Shown: positions 27,399 to 34,501, numbered from the stretch's first letter. The stretch is DNA of 55,000 bases from an uncultured Oscillibacter sp. (GCF_910584465.1 NZ_CAJUBK010000010.1:1-55000), one strand, 5' to 3'. Program-made: numbers and translations. The notes: a model not told the origin generated them from the sequence alone.

Positions 27399-27636
27399 AT
27401 CGTGCCCGGGGATACGGTGCCGGATCGTCGGTCAGGCCCGCCAGGTAGTCCATGCTGGTATCCAGTGCCAAAGCGATCCGCTTGCACTGCTCGAAAGACA
27501 TGCTCCGCTTCCCGGTCTCGATCTTGGAATAATCGCTTTGGTCGATCCCAGTCAGCATCTGCATCTTGACCTGAGAGAATCCCCGTCGTTTCCGCAGATC
27601 CCTCGATCTGGACATCTTATCGCCCGGCAGCATCAT
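27397..27636 (-). CDS. XRE-family regulator, downstream member of a pair
   Basis: A 79-aa helix-turn-helix protein: SRDLRKRRGFSQVKMQMLTGIDQSDYSKIETGKRSMSFEQCKRIALALDTSMDYLAGLTDDPAPYPRAR. It is the domain alone, ending in the LTDDPAPYPR tail common to small XRE regulators of this group. Its ATG overlaps the stop of the upstream regulator (ATGA), so the two are translated together. The last codons form part of the terminator hairpin. Target unknown. Confidence 0.83.
   Translation of the reverse strand: MMLPGDKMSRSRDLRKRRGFSQVKMQMLTGIDQSDYSKIETGKRSMSFEQCKRIALALDTSMDYLAGLTDDPAPYPRAR
27411..27445 (-). repeat. Direct repeat at the 3' ends of the two XRE genes (copy 1)
   Basis: GGATACGGTGCCGGATCGTC and the following GGTCAG recur at 27656-27681 with no mismatch over 26 bases. 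They encode the shared LTDDPAPYP tail. Near identity at synonymous positions indicates recent duplication or gene conversion between the neighbours. Confidence 0.7.
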
Positions 27637-27875
27637 GACCGTTCCGAGCTCCTGGGATACGGTGCCGGATCGTCGGTCAGACCGACCAAATAATCGATGG
27701 ACACTTTGTAGATCTGCGCGATCCGCATGATGATGCTCAATTTCGGTTCATGGACCCCTAATTCATAATTCTGATATGCTTTTTCTGTGATGTCACAGTA
27801 GATCGCGACCTTGATCTGCGTCAGACCGGCAGCTTCCCGGCATCCCCTCAACCGCTTCGCCAGAACCTCTTTCAT
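27633..27875 (-). CDS. XRE-family regulator, upstream member of a pair
   Basis: The ATG at 27875 gives 80 aa: MKEVLAKRLRGCREAAGLTQIKVAIYCDITEKAYQNYELGVHEPKLSIIMRIAQIYKVSIDYLVGLTDDPAPYPRSSERS. The recognition helix (ITEKAYQNYELG) differs from that of its partner, while the C-terminal tail is nearly identical at DNA level. A weak GGGTG precedes the ATG; an in-frame TTG five codons earlier is possible. It is divergent from the gene at 27984 across a 108-bp AT-rich gap, so it may control that gene as well as itself (inference). Confidence 0.82.
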   Translation of the reverse strand: MKEVLAKRLRGCREAAGLTQIKVAIYCDITEKAYQNYELGVHEPKLSIIMRIAQIYKVSIDYLVGLTDDPAPYPRSSERS

Positions 27876-27983
27876 ATCGTACACCCACAATCGTTATTGA
27901 CAAAAGCAGTATATGGAATTAAAATGAAGAGTATACCAAAGAATTTTCCGGTACGATCATAGGTGAAAGGCGGCCGGATACGA

Positions 27984-28247
27984 ATGGCAGTGGATAAGTC
28001 GGACTATGATATCGCGAGGGGGATGTATGCAGCGTCGATCGGCGAGGTGGTGATGACATACATCGACAGATTGGATCCTCATGGACTGCGCTCCCTGGCC
28101 GAGTCTGAGGCGGTGAAGCCGATCGCCAAGATCCGGGCCGTCCTGGACGACGACACGAAGGAGGACCCGGACTGCTTCCATCGGATCGACGAGATCGTAC
28201 GAGCCTTCGGCGAAAGCGGCCTCTATACGCCCCGGCATGACTGGTAG
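27984..28247 (+). CDS. Small acidic protein of unknown function (ends RHDW)
   Basis: An 87-aa protein, MAVDKSDYDIARGMYAASIGEVVMTYIDRLDPHGLRSLAESEAVKPIAKIRAVLDDDTKEDPDCFHRIDEIVRAFGESGLYTPRHDW. It is helical, acidic and has no export signal. The segment IRAVLDDDTKEDPDCFHRIDEIV followed by a terminal RHDW looks like a small conserved family of gut Clostridia, but I cannot name it. The ATG at 27984 has AGGCGG upstream. It is divergent from two XRE genes. Confidence 0.6.
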   Translation: MAVDKSDYDIARGMYAASIGEVVMTYIDRLDPHGLRSLAESEAVKPIAKIRAVLDDDTKEDPDCFHRIDEIVRAFGESGLYTPRHDW

Positions 28248-28303
28248 ATCCGGGACAGGCCGATCTTTGGGCGGTTTTTTGGCGGTGAATTTGTGAATAG
28301 CTC

Positions 28304-28332
28304 TTGACCTTCCGTGGAAAATCTATTAAAAT
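28304..28332 (+). promoter_or_regulatory. Promoter of the radical SAM gene
   Basis: TTGACC (28304-28309) and TAAAAT (28327-28332) with a 17-base spacer. Confidence 0.8.
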
Positions 28333-28402
28333 AAGAGTTCGTGTACGGCATTTTTTGAAAGGGCCGTGCCATCACCACTTTACGGAAAGGCGAGACGACG
28401 TT

Positions 28403-29290
28403 ATGAAGCATCCCTACAAGACGCGGGAGGGCGGCGCGACGGTGACGGTCTTCGTCCCCTACGACTGCAAGAACCATTGCCCCTTCTGCATCAATAAAGG
28501 CGAATACGCGGACCTGACCGGCTTCTCCGCCGAAAAGATCCGCGCCAGCATCCGCCGGATGGACGCCATCACGCCCTACTGCGATTTCGTGTTCACCGGC
28601 GGCGAGCCCTTCGCCGACCTGAAGGTGCTCCAGTCCATGCTGGACGAGATCCCCGCCACCCACAAGGTCTATATCAACACCACCCTGCCGGTGTCCGAGT
28701 TCCAGACGGAGGAGGACATCCTGGCCTTCACGGAGAAGAACAAGGACAAGATCACCTGCATCAACGTCTCCCGGCACATGCAGAAGTATGTGGTGGAGTC
28801 CAACGACGCCCTCCTGGCGCGGCTCCCGGTGCCCTTCCGGGTGAACTGCGTGCTGTACAAGGATTACCCGGCCAAGGACCTGATCCCCTACCTGGACCGC
28901 TTCCACAAGCTCCCCGGCGCGTCCATCCAGTTCCGCTTCGACTACACCGCCACCACGCCGGAGAACCTCTACGAGGAAGAGGGCGACAAGATCCTCCAGG
29001 ACCTCAAGGCGATCGCCCGGTACACCGGGCTGGACGGCTGCCGGATGCGCTGCGGGTTCCACTTCGATTATCAGGGCATGGAGCTGACCTATCACAAGAC
29101 CCTGCCCTACTCCACCATCGTGGAGACGGATCCGGAGGACGGCGTCACCTACGACATCCTCTACGACATCCTGATCAAGCAGAACGGAGACATCCACGGC
29201 GACTGGGACGGGAGCCCGCTGGACGTGGAGGCTTATGAGAAGGTCATCTTCGAGCCCTACGACTTGAAATGGCTGGCAAGGATCGCGTGA
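28403..29290 (+). CDS. Radical SAM enzyme, substrate unknown
   Basis: A 295-aa radical SAM core. The [4Fe-4S] motif CKNHCPFC (C-x3-C-x2-C) is at about residues 23-30, and the AdoMet-binding FTGGEPFADLKVLQ follows at about 64. After the barrel the sequence has GCRMRCGFHFDYQGMELTYHK and a short tail, DIHGDWDGSPLDVEAYEKVIFEPYDL. There is no SPASM domain with seven or more Cys, so no auxiliary clusters are expected. The ATG at 28403 follows GGAAAGG at a longish 13-base spacing. It is a single-gene transcript with its own promoter and repeat copy C as 3' end, with no peptide or tRNA partner next to it. Confidence 0.85.
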   Translation: MKHPYKTREGGATVTVFVPYDCKNHCPFCINKGEYADLTGFSAEKIRASIRRMDAITPYCDFVFTGGEPFADLKVLQSMLDEIPATHKVYINTTLPVSEFQTEEDILAFTEKNKDKITCINVSRHMQKYVVESNDALLARLPVPFRVNCVLYKDYPAKDLIPYLDRFHKLPGASIQFRFDYTATTPENLYEEEGDKILQDLKAIARYTGLDGCRMRCGFHFDYQGMELTYHKTLPYSTIVETDPEDGVTYDILYDILIKQNGDIHGDWDGSPLDVEAYEKVIFEPYDLKWLARIA

Positions 29291-29297
29291 GATGAGA

Positions 29298-29458
29298 GCG
29301 GACGGTCTCGACCGTCCGCTCAGTCCATCTGTCGGGGAAGCGGCGAGACCTCATCGGCGGGAAGGGAGAGAGTCACGAGAGGGACCCAGGAGGGGTCCCT
29401 CTCGTTTTCAAAAAAATTTTGACAGCCTGTGCGGACGGTCTCGACCGTCCGCTTTTTT
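29298..29458 (+). repeat. Dispersed terminator-associated repeat, copy C
   Basis: Two identical 22-base GC hairpins (arms GCGGACGG and CCGTCCGC, loop TCTCGA) lie at 29298-29319 and 29431-29452. Between them is a core related to the other copies: a degenerate GTCGGGGAAGCGGCGAGACC left part, then CGGCGGGAAGGGAGAGAG and the CGAGAGGGACCC/GGGTCCCTCTCG hairpin. Only a remnant of the right end (TTTTGACAGCCTGT) remains. The second hairpin is followed by TTTTTTC. It begins 8 bases after the radical SAM stop and fills most of the gap to the serpin gene. Confidence 0.8.
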
Positions 29459-29559
29459 CGGTCCTCCGGGACCTGTGTCCGGGATATTTGGCGCGGGACG
29501 GAACCTCCCCGCGCTCTTTGCCGTCTATATGGATGGAAGATGAAAAGGAGGTACGTACC

Positions 29560-30792
29560 ATGAAAACACGACTGACTGCCCTGCTCCTGGTCCTGCTGTG
29601 CCTCACCGGATGCGGCGGGAGCCCCGGGAGCGCGAGGGCCCTGACGGAGACCGTGACGGCCAAGGCCCCCGCCGCCCGGGAGCTGACGGAGGAGGACGCC
29701 GCCGCCCTGGCGGAGTTTTCCGTGGAGCTGCTGAAAGAGGAGTGGGAGGGGGAGGGCGTCCTGCTCTCGCCCCTATCCGTGCTCTCCGCCCTGGGCATGA
29801 CCGCGGGAGGCGCGGCGGGCGAGACGCTGCGGCAGATGGAGGAGGCCCTGGGCCTCCCGGCGGAGGAGCTGGCCGCCGCCCTCGCCGCCTGGACCGCCGG
29901 GCTCCCGGAGGGGGAGGGGTGCCGGGTGGATCTGGCGAACTCCCTCTGGCTCCGGGACGACGGGACCTTCGAGCCCGAGCGGGCGTTCCTCCGGACCGCC
30001 GCGGAGCGGTATGGGGCGGAGGTGTACGCCTCCCCCTTCGACGGCGCCGCCGTGGAGGAGATCAACGGCTGGGTGGAGGAGGAGACCCACGGCATGATCG
30101 ACGGCATCCTGGAGGAGATCCCGGAGGCGGCGATGCTGTACCTCGTCAACGCCCTGGCCCTGGAAGCGAGATGGGAGACGGTCTACCGGGAGGACCAGGT
30201 CCGGGACGGCCGCGTCTTCACCACGGAGGACGGCCGGGAACAGGCGGCGGCGATGATGTACTCCTCCGAGGGGCACTATCTGAAGGACGAGCGGGCCCAG
30301 GGCTTCCTGAAGTACTACGAGGGCGGGCGCTGGGCCTTCGCCGCCCTGCTGCCCGACGAGGGCGTGAGGCTGGAGGAGCTCATCGCCTCCCTGACCGGGG
30401 AGCGGCTCCGGGCCATCCTGAGGGGCGCGGAGGAGACGCTGGTCTATGCCGCTATCCCGAAATTCCGGTGCGCTTACAGCGCGGAGCTGAGCGGCAGCCT
30501 GGAGGCCATGGGGATGACGGACGCCTTCGATATGGGGAAGGCGGACTTCTCCGGCATGGGGCGGTCCCCGATGGGCCCGCTGTTCATCAGCAAGGTCCTG
30601 CACAAGACCTATCTCTCCGTGGACGAGGAGGGCACCAGGGCCGGAGCGGCCACGGCGGTGGAGATGAGCGCCGGGGGCACCATGCCGGGGACGGTGCCGG
30701 AGGTCTATCTGGACCGGCCCTTCCTCTACATGCTGGTGGATACCGAGACGTGCCTGCCCGCCTTTATCGGGGCCGTGACCGGTATGGAGTGA
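29560..30792 (+). CDS. Serpin-family protease inhibitor, secreted lipoprotein
   Basis: A 410-aa serpin with a lipoprotein signal (MKTRLTALLLVLLCLTGCGG, lipobox LTGC). Serpin landmarks in order: LLSPLSVLSALGMTAGGAAGETLRQM, LANSLWLRD, INGWVEEETHGMIDGIL, YLVNALALEARWETVY, and the hinge VDEEGTRAGAATAVEMSAGG before LDRPFLYMLVD. The hinge has the small alternating residues of inhibitory serpins; counting from the Glu puts Gly/Ala/Ser at the scissile bond, suggesting an elastase-like target (inference). The ATG at 29560 follows AAAGGAGG. Gut bacterial serpins are known to block host or rival proteases. Confidence 0.93.
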   Translation: MKTRLTALLLVLLCLTGCGGSPGSARALTETVTAKAPAARELTEEDAAALAEFSVELLKEEWEGEGVLLSPLSVLSALGMTAGGAAGETLRQMEEALGLPAEELAAALAAWTAGLPEGEGCRVDLANSLWLRDDGTFEPERAFLRTAAERYGAEVYASPFDGAAVEEINGWVEEETHGMIDGILEEIPEAAMLYLVNALALEARWETVYREDQVRDGRVFTTEDGREQAAAMMYSSEGHYLKDERAQGFLKYYEGGRWAFAALLPDEGVRLEELIASLTGERLRAILRGAEETLVYAAIPKFRCAYSAELSGSLEAMGMTDAFDMGKADFSGMGRSPMGPLFISKVLHKTYLSVDEEGTRAGAATAVEMSAGGTMPGTVPEVYLDRPFLYMLVDTETCLPAFIGAVTGME

Positions 30793-30800
30793 ACCGAGAA

Positions 30801-31013
30801 GCGGACGGCTGGGCCGTCCGCTTCGGAGCGTCGAAAAAGGAGGGGAGACTTCCTCGACGGGAAGGAGGAGAGCTGCGAGAGGGACCCAGGAAGGGTCCCT
30901 CTCGTTTTCGATCGATAAGTTTTCAGGACTTTTTGAACGTCCTGAAAACTTGCCCAGCCTGTCGAAAACGTCTTTTCGACAGGCTGGGCGGACGGCCGGG
31001 CCGTCCGCTTTTT
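30801..31013 (+). repeat. Dispersed terminator-associated repeat, copy D (full-length)
   Basis: GC hairpins with GCGGACGG/CCGTCCGC arms lie on both sides (30801-30821 and 30988-31008; 20 of 21 bases equal). The core contains GTCGAAAAAGGAGGGGAGAC, TTCCTCGACGGGAAGGAGGA, the CGAGAGGGACCC hairpin, a second hairpin AAGTTTTCAGGAC with its complement, and a third, CCAGCCTGTCGAAAA with TTTTCGACAGGCTGG. A TTTTTCGC run ends it. It fills the whole gap between the convergent serpin and selD genes. Confidence 0.82.
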
Positions 31014-31018
31014 CGCGC

Positions 31019-32059
31019 TCACCTCAAAAAGATGCGCTTCCCGCCCCGGTGCTCCCGGACCACGCCCAGGCGCTGGGCGCTGGGGACGGCGGGCTTCAAT
31101 GCCGCGAAGAGCGCCTCCGCGTCGGCGGGGTCCGCGGCCATCAGCAGCCCGCCGGAGGTCTGGGGGTCGTACAGCAGGTCCTGCTGCCAGAGCTCCGCCT
31201 CCCCGGGGTCCACGGAGGGCTCGGCGAAGGCGCGGTTGCGGTACATCCCCTCGGGGAGGATGCCCATCTTCGCCAGCGCCGCCGCCGCGGGGAGGAAGTC
31301 CACGGCCCCCACGTCGATCTCCAGATCCACGCCGCTGCCCTGGGCCATCTCCAGCCCGTGGCCCAGGAGGCCGAAGCCCGTCACGTCGGTGCAGGCGTGG
31401 ACCCGGTAGCGGACCATCACGTCCCGGGCGGCCTTGTTCAGGGTGGTCATCAGCCTGTGGGCCAGATCCATGGCCTCCGGAGGGGCCAGGCCCGCCTTGG
31501 CGGCGGTGGTCAGGACCCCGATGCCCAGGGGCTTGGTGAAGAACAGGACGTCGCCGGGCCGGGCCCCGGAGTTGGTGAGCATCTTGTCCGGGTGGACGAA
31601 GCCGGTGACGGCCAGGCCGTACTTGGGTTCGTCGTCCAGGATGCTATGACCTCCTGTTATCAAAGCCCCGGCTTCATACACTTTGTCATAGCCGCCCCGG
31701 AGCAGGTCGTGGACCGCCTCCTGGGGCATGTCCTTGGGGACGGCGCAGATGTTCAGGCAGAGCTTGGGCTCGCCGCCCATGGCGTACACGTCGGAGAGGG
31801 CGTTGGCGGCGGCGATCTGGCCGAAGAGGTAGGGGTCGTCGGCGATGGGCGGGAAGAAGTCCACCGTCTGGACCAGGGCCAGCTCGTCGGAGATCTTATA
31901 GACCGAGGCGTCGTCGCTCCGGTCGAAGCCCACCAGGAGGTTCGGGTCCCGGTGGACCCGGATGCCCTCCAGCAGCCGGGCCAGGGTCCCGGCGCCTACC
32001 TTCGCGCCGCAGCCGGCGCACTTGGCGAGCTTGGTCAGCTTGACTTCGTTCTCAGGCAT
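31019..32059 (-). CDS. selD: Selenide, water dikinase (selenophosphate synthetase)
   Basis: A 346-aa SelD that makes selenophosphate from selenide and ATP. The active-site loop is LAKCAGCGAKVGAG, with Cys (encoded by TGC, not TGA) and Lys at the catalytic positions. Further motifs are LLVGFDRSDDASVYKISDELALVQTVDFFPPIADDPYLFGQIAAANALSDVYAMGG, TKPLGIGVLTTA and the terminal DPQTSGGLLMA. The ATG follows GGAGGACG. It is the last gene of yqeC-yqeB-selD, so the selenium is probably for a molybdenum hydroxylase cofactor and possibly selenoproteins or selenouridine. Confidence 0.96.
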   Translation of the reverse strand: MPENEVKLTKLAKCAGCGAKVGAGTLARLLEGIRVHRDPNLLVGFDRSDDASVYKISDELALVQTVDFFPPIADDPYLFGQIAAANALSDVYAMGGEPKLCLNICAVPKDMPQEAVHDLLRGGYDKVYEAGALITGGHSILDDEPKYGLAVTGFVHPDKMLTNSGARPGDVLFFTKPLGIGVLTTAAKAGLAPPEAMDLAHRLMTTLNKAARDVMVRYRVHACTDVTGFGLLGHGLEMAQGSGVDLEIDVGAVDFLPAAAALAKMGILPEGMYRNRAFAEPSVDPGEAELWQQDLLYDPQTSGGLLMAADPADAEALFAALKPAVPSAQRLGVVREHRGGKRIFLR

Positions 32060-32092
32060 GGGCGTCCTCCATTCTATTACAAAGCGTAGATA

Positions 32093-32890
32093 TCATCTTG
32101 CCCTCAACAGACCGGATAGGCCCAGTATCGCTTCCAGCACCCCGCCGCCCACGGCCAGGGCCTTGTCGCTGGCGAGATAGCAGTGCTCGATCTTGCACCG
32201 GGGGTCGATGTCCCCGGCTTTCATGCCCTTGCGGACCGGGGTCCCCTCCGGCAGGATGCCGCGGAGCACGCCGTCCAGCGTGCAGATCATGGGCCGGCCG
32301 TCCACCTCGGCGGCGACGTCCCCCACCGCCACCTGCGCGCCGATGTCCAGGAGCTGGCGGAAGGTCCCGTCCGCCGGGGCCCGGAGGACCCGCTCCCCGG
32401 CGAAGCCGCCGATGAGGCCGGGGATGCCGGTGTTGGGCTGGGCGCTGCCCTGGTACAGGGCCCGGCCCAGGCAGTGGCCCCGCATGGTCTCCACCACGGC
32501 GTGGCAATCCACCCCGGCCGTGAAGCCGGGGCCCACGCCGACGACCACGGGAGCGTCGCCGATCTTCGTGCCCAGGTTCTCCTTCGCCAGGATGGCGTCC
32601 ACCACCGCGCCGGGCCTCAGGACGGGGATGCAGGCCCCCTCGGGGTCCGCCAGCACGGGGACGGCGCCCTGTCCCAGCAGCTCCAGCGCCTGGGCGGGGG
32701 ACTCCGCCCGCTTGGCGGTGACGTCCTCCACCGTCGTTTCCCCGAGGGGGACGGCCTGGGAGAAGGCCACGGTCCGGCGGATGGCGGTGGGCCGCCGGAG
32801 GTCGGTCATGACGACCTCCAGCCCGGCCCGGTGCAGGCGCAGGGCGATGCCGGTGGCGATGTCCCCGGCTCCGCGGATGACGACTAACAT
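32093..32890 (-). CDS. yqeB: Selenium-dependent molybdenum hydroxylase maturation protein YqeB
   Basis: A 265-aa protein starting MLVVIRGAGDIATGIALRLHRAG, a Rossmann-like nucleotide loop, followed by VVMTDLRRPTAIRRTVAFSQAV, VDAILAKENLGTKIGDAPVVVGVGPGFTAGVDCHAVVETMRGH and a biotinyl-like hairpin domain near FRQLLDIGAQVAVGDVAAEVDG. This is the EF2563/YqeB family that co-occurs with selD and selenium-dependent molybdenum hydroxylases. It is thought to help install labile selenium on the Mo cofactor. It overlaps yqeC by seven bases. Confidence 0.93.
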   Translation of the reverse strand: MLVVIRGAGDIATGIALRLHRAGLEVVMTDLRRPTAIRRTVAFSQAVPLGETTVEDVTAKRAESPAQALELLGQGAVPVLADPEGACIPVLRPGAVVDAILAKENLGTKIGDAPVVVGVGPGFTAGVDCHAVVETMRGHCLGRALYQGSAQPNTGIPGLIGGFAGERVLRAPADGTFRQLLDIGAQVAVGDVAAEVDGRPMICTLDGVLRGILPEGTPVRKGMKAGDIDPRCKIEHCYLASDKALAVGGGVLEAILGLSGLLRAR

Positions 32891-33558
32891 CGAAAAAACT
32901 CCTTCCTCAGCAAAGATCCCGCCGCCGCGGGACAGGGGAGCCGCGCCGCCAGGGCGGAGGCGCGGGCCCGGTCCTCCGCCGTCTCCACCTGGCCGATCAG
33001 GACCCGGTCGTGCAGCCCCTCCGCCAGGAGCACCGCCGCCTCGGTCTCCGGCGTGGCGGGAGCGTCCTCGGGGGCCCCCGCCAGCCGGGCGTATAGGCCG
33101 GGGCGGTGAGCGGCCTCTGCGATGGGCCGTCCGAAGCCGGAGGCGCCGACGACCAGGATGGTCTGGCCCGCTTCCGGGGGGATCGCCGGCTCATGGGGGG
33201 CGTGGGCCTTCAGGGGCCGTCCCGCAGAGCCGTCGGCCTCCACCAGCACGCAGTCCGCCAGCTCCGCCAGCCGGGCCATGGGGATGGCCGGGGCGGTCAG
33301 CTTCCCGGTGCCGGGGACCGGGGACCCGGCGCAGACCAGGCGGCGGGCCTCCAGGGCCTTGGCCAGGGCCTCCTCGGAGGGGTCCGAGAGATCCTCGAGG
33401 TCCGGGAAGGGGAAGAACTTCGTGCTGGTGCAGAGCAGCACCCGCTGCCCCGCCGCCGCCAGCTCCGCCCCCAGCACGCGCAGGAGGGTGGTCTTCCCCC
33501 CGCCGCCGATGACGGCGGTGACGCCCGGGCGGATGTCCAGCAGATCGGTCAGTCCCAT
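32884..33558 (-). CDS. yqeC: Selenium-dependent hydroxylase accessory protein YqeC
   Basis: A 224-aa P-loop protein: VTAVIGGGGKTTLLRVLGAELAAAG (Walker A-like GGGGKTT), VLLCTSTKFFPFP, CVLVEADGSAGRPLKAHAPHEPAIP and FGRPIAEAAHRP. This is the YqeC family, found beside YqeB and SelD in genomes with selenium-dependent xanthine or purine hydroxylases. No hydroxylase lies in the window. The ATG at 33558 follows AAAGGAG. Expression starts from a promoter overlapped by an inverted repeat. Confidence 0.92.
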   Translation of the reverse strand: MGLTDLLDIRPGVTAVIGGGGKTTLLRVLGAELAAAGQRVLLCTSTKFFPFPDLEDLSDPSEEALAKALEARRLVCAGSPVPGTGKLTAPAIPMARLAELADCVLVEADGSAGRPLKAHAPHEPAIPPEAGQTILVVGASGFGRPIAEAAHRPGLYARLAGAPEDAPATPETEAAVLLAEGLHDRVLIGQVETAEDRARASALAARLPCPAAAGSLLRKEFFRC

Positions 33559-33574
33559 GGTCCGGCTCCTTTCC

Positions 33575-33596
33575 GTTATCCTCTCTATAGGATAAC
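33575..33596. promoter_or_regulatory. Inverted repeat over the yqeC -10 region
   Basis: GTTATCC and GGATAAC are separated by 8 bases, and the right arm overlaps the yqeC -10 box. This is a plausible repressor site for the selenium gene cluster (inference). Confidence 0.5.
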
Positions 33597-33617
33597 ACCT
33601 CCTCCGCTTCCCGTCAA
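33589..33617 (-). promoter_or_regulatory. yqeC-yqeB-selD promoter
   Basis: TTGACG (33617-33612) and TATCCT (33594-33589) with a 17-base spacer on the minus strand. Confidence 0.7.
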
Positions 33618-33622
33618 GCCGC

Positions 33623-33651
33623 TTGACAGGGCGGGGAGAGTGGGCTATGAT
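33623..33651 (+). promoter_or_regulatory. Promoter of the GreA-like gene
   Basis: TTGACA (33623-33628) and TATGAT (33646-33651) with a 17-base spacer. Its -35 box is 5 bases from the -35 box of the divergent yqeC promoter, so the two polymerases would compete. Confidence 0.85.
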
Positions 33652-33683
33652 GGACGGCATGGGACAAGGAAGGGGGAGCTGCC

Positions 33684-34187
33684 GTGTACGACGAGCTGAC
33701 GGCTGTGGACATCAAGAAGATGAAGGAGGAGCTGGACCACCGGACCCGGGTCCTGCGGCCCCAACTGATCGAGGAGGTCCAGACGGCCCGGGCCTTCGGG
33801 GACCTGAGCGAGAATTTCGAATATAAGTGCGCCAAGCAGGCGAAGAACCGGAACGACAGCCGGATCCGCTATCTGGAGCGGATGATCCGCACGGCGAAGG
33901 TCATCGAGGTAGAGGGGGCGGCGGACGCCGTGGGGCTGTTCGACCGGGTGACGATCTTCAACGAGATGATGGGGCGGGAGATGGAGGTCCGGATCGTGAC
34001 GACCCTGCGGCAGGACGCCCTGAAGGGCCTGGTCAGCAAGGAGTCCCCGGTGGGGAAGGCCCTGCTGGGCCGCCGGGCGGGGGACCGGGTAGAGGTCGCC
34101 GTCAGTCCGGAGGTGAAGTATTTCGTGGAGATACGGAGCATAGAGAAGGGCCAGGATGACGAGGACCTATCTATCAGTACCTACTGA
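33684..34187 (+). CDS. GreA/GreB-family transcription elongation factor
   Basis: A 167-aa protein with GTG start behind GGGGGAG. The N-terminal coiled coil carries the tip motif FGDLSENFEYKCAKQAKNRN; the acidic D and E of GDLSEN are the residues that stimulate RNA cleavage by RNA polymerase. The C-terminal FKBP-like half includes LFDRVTIFNEMMGREMEVRIVTTL and ESPVGKALLGRRAGDRVEVAV. It rescues backtracked polymerase. Whether this is the main GreA or a paralogue cannot be judged here; the FEYKCAKQ sequence departs from the usual AEYHAAKE. Confidence 0.88.
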   Translation: MYDELTAVDIKKMKEELDHRTRVLRPQLIEEVQTARAFGDLSENFEYKCAKQAKNRNDSRIRYLERMIRTAKVIEVEGAADAVGLFDRVTIFNEMMGREMEVRIVTTLRQDALKGLVSKESPVGKALLGRRAGDRVEVAVSPEVKYFVEIRSIEKGQDDEDLSISTY

Positions 34188-34225
34188 AGGAAGGAATCGG
34201 CCATGAAGATGGCTGGTGCATATGA

Positions 34226-34270
34226 AAAAATGGAGGGCTTGCCGAACAAGATCGGCAGGCCCTCCGTTTT
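34226..34270 (+). terminator. Terminator of the GreA-like gene
   Basis: GGAGGGC-TT-GCCGA pairs with TCGGC-AG-GCCCTCC across a 6-base loop; GTTTTC follows. Confidence 0.75.
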
Positions 34271-34440
34271 CATCGATTGCCAGGGGAGCGGCAGTGGGTC
34301 GGGGAGGGCGTCTTTTCCACGACCTCCCAAACTCCCGCCCGCACTACGCCGCGGGCGAAAGACGTGCGTGGGAACGGAAGCACACCAGCCGCGCCCCCGC
34401 CGCATCCTCGTCTTTTTCTCTCTTCCACCGTGCACGGCGC

Positions 34441-34476
34441 ATTCTCTCTTTTTCTCCGGGGAGAAAAAGAGAGAAT
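34441..34476. terminator. Perfect hairpin at the pyk 3' end, probable terminator
   Basis: A 17-bp stem with a 2-base spacer; arms ATTCTCTCTTTTTCTCC. Its pyrimidine arm contains TTTTT. It lies 26 bases after the pyk stop. Confidence 0.5.
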
Positions 34477-34501
34477 GGGGGGTGCAAAGCACCAGCCATC
34501 T

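Larger units (their letters stand above)
27185..27448 (+). pseudogene. Truncated PBECR-type (phage Barnase/EndoU/ColicinE5/RelE-like) nuclease remnant
   Basis: A reading frame begins with GTG at 27185 behind GGGAGG (spacing 6). It reads VREICGLDSEGHRGVTPEML then LTGERIAHIQKRHPLDFGRYSGRLKEIAEDPDDIINEK. The pattern (L/I)T.ERI.HI..RHP..(F/Y)..Y...L.EI...PD.I is the start of PBECR nuclease domains found in phage head-morphogenesis proteins and small toxins. The frame then runs through a strong terminator (27369-27398) and stops soon after, so the rest of the fold is missing. It is probably a relic of a mobile gene left behind typA. The family call is from memory of the motif. Confidence 0.5.

Noticed and set aside
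31990..32020. Selenocysteine in SelD
   Set aside because: The active-site codon reads TGC, so it is an ordinary cysteine.
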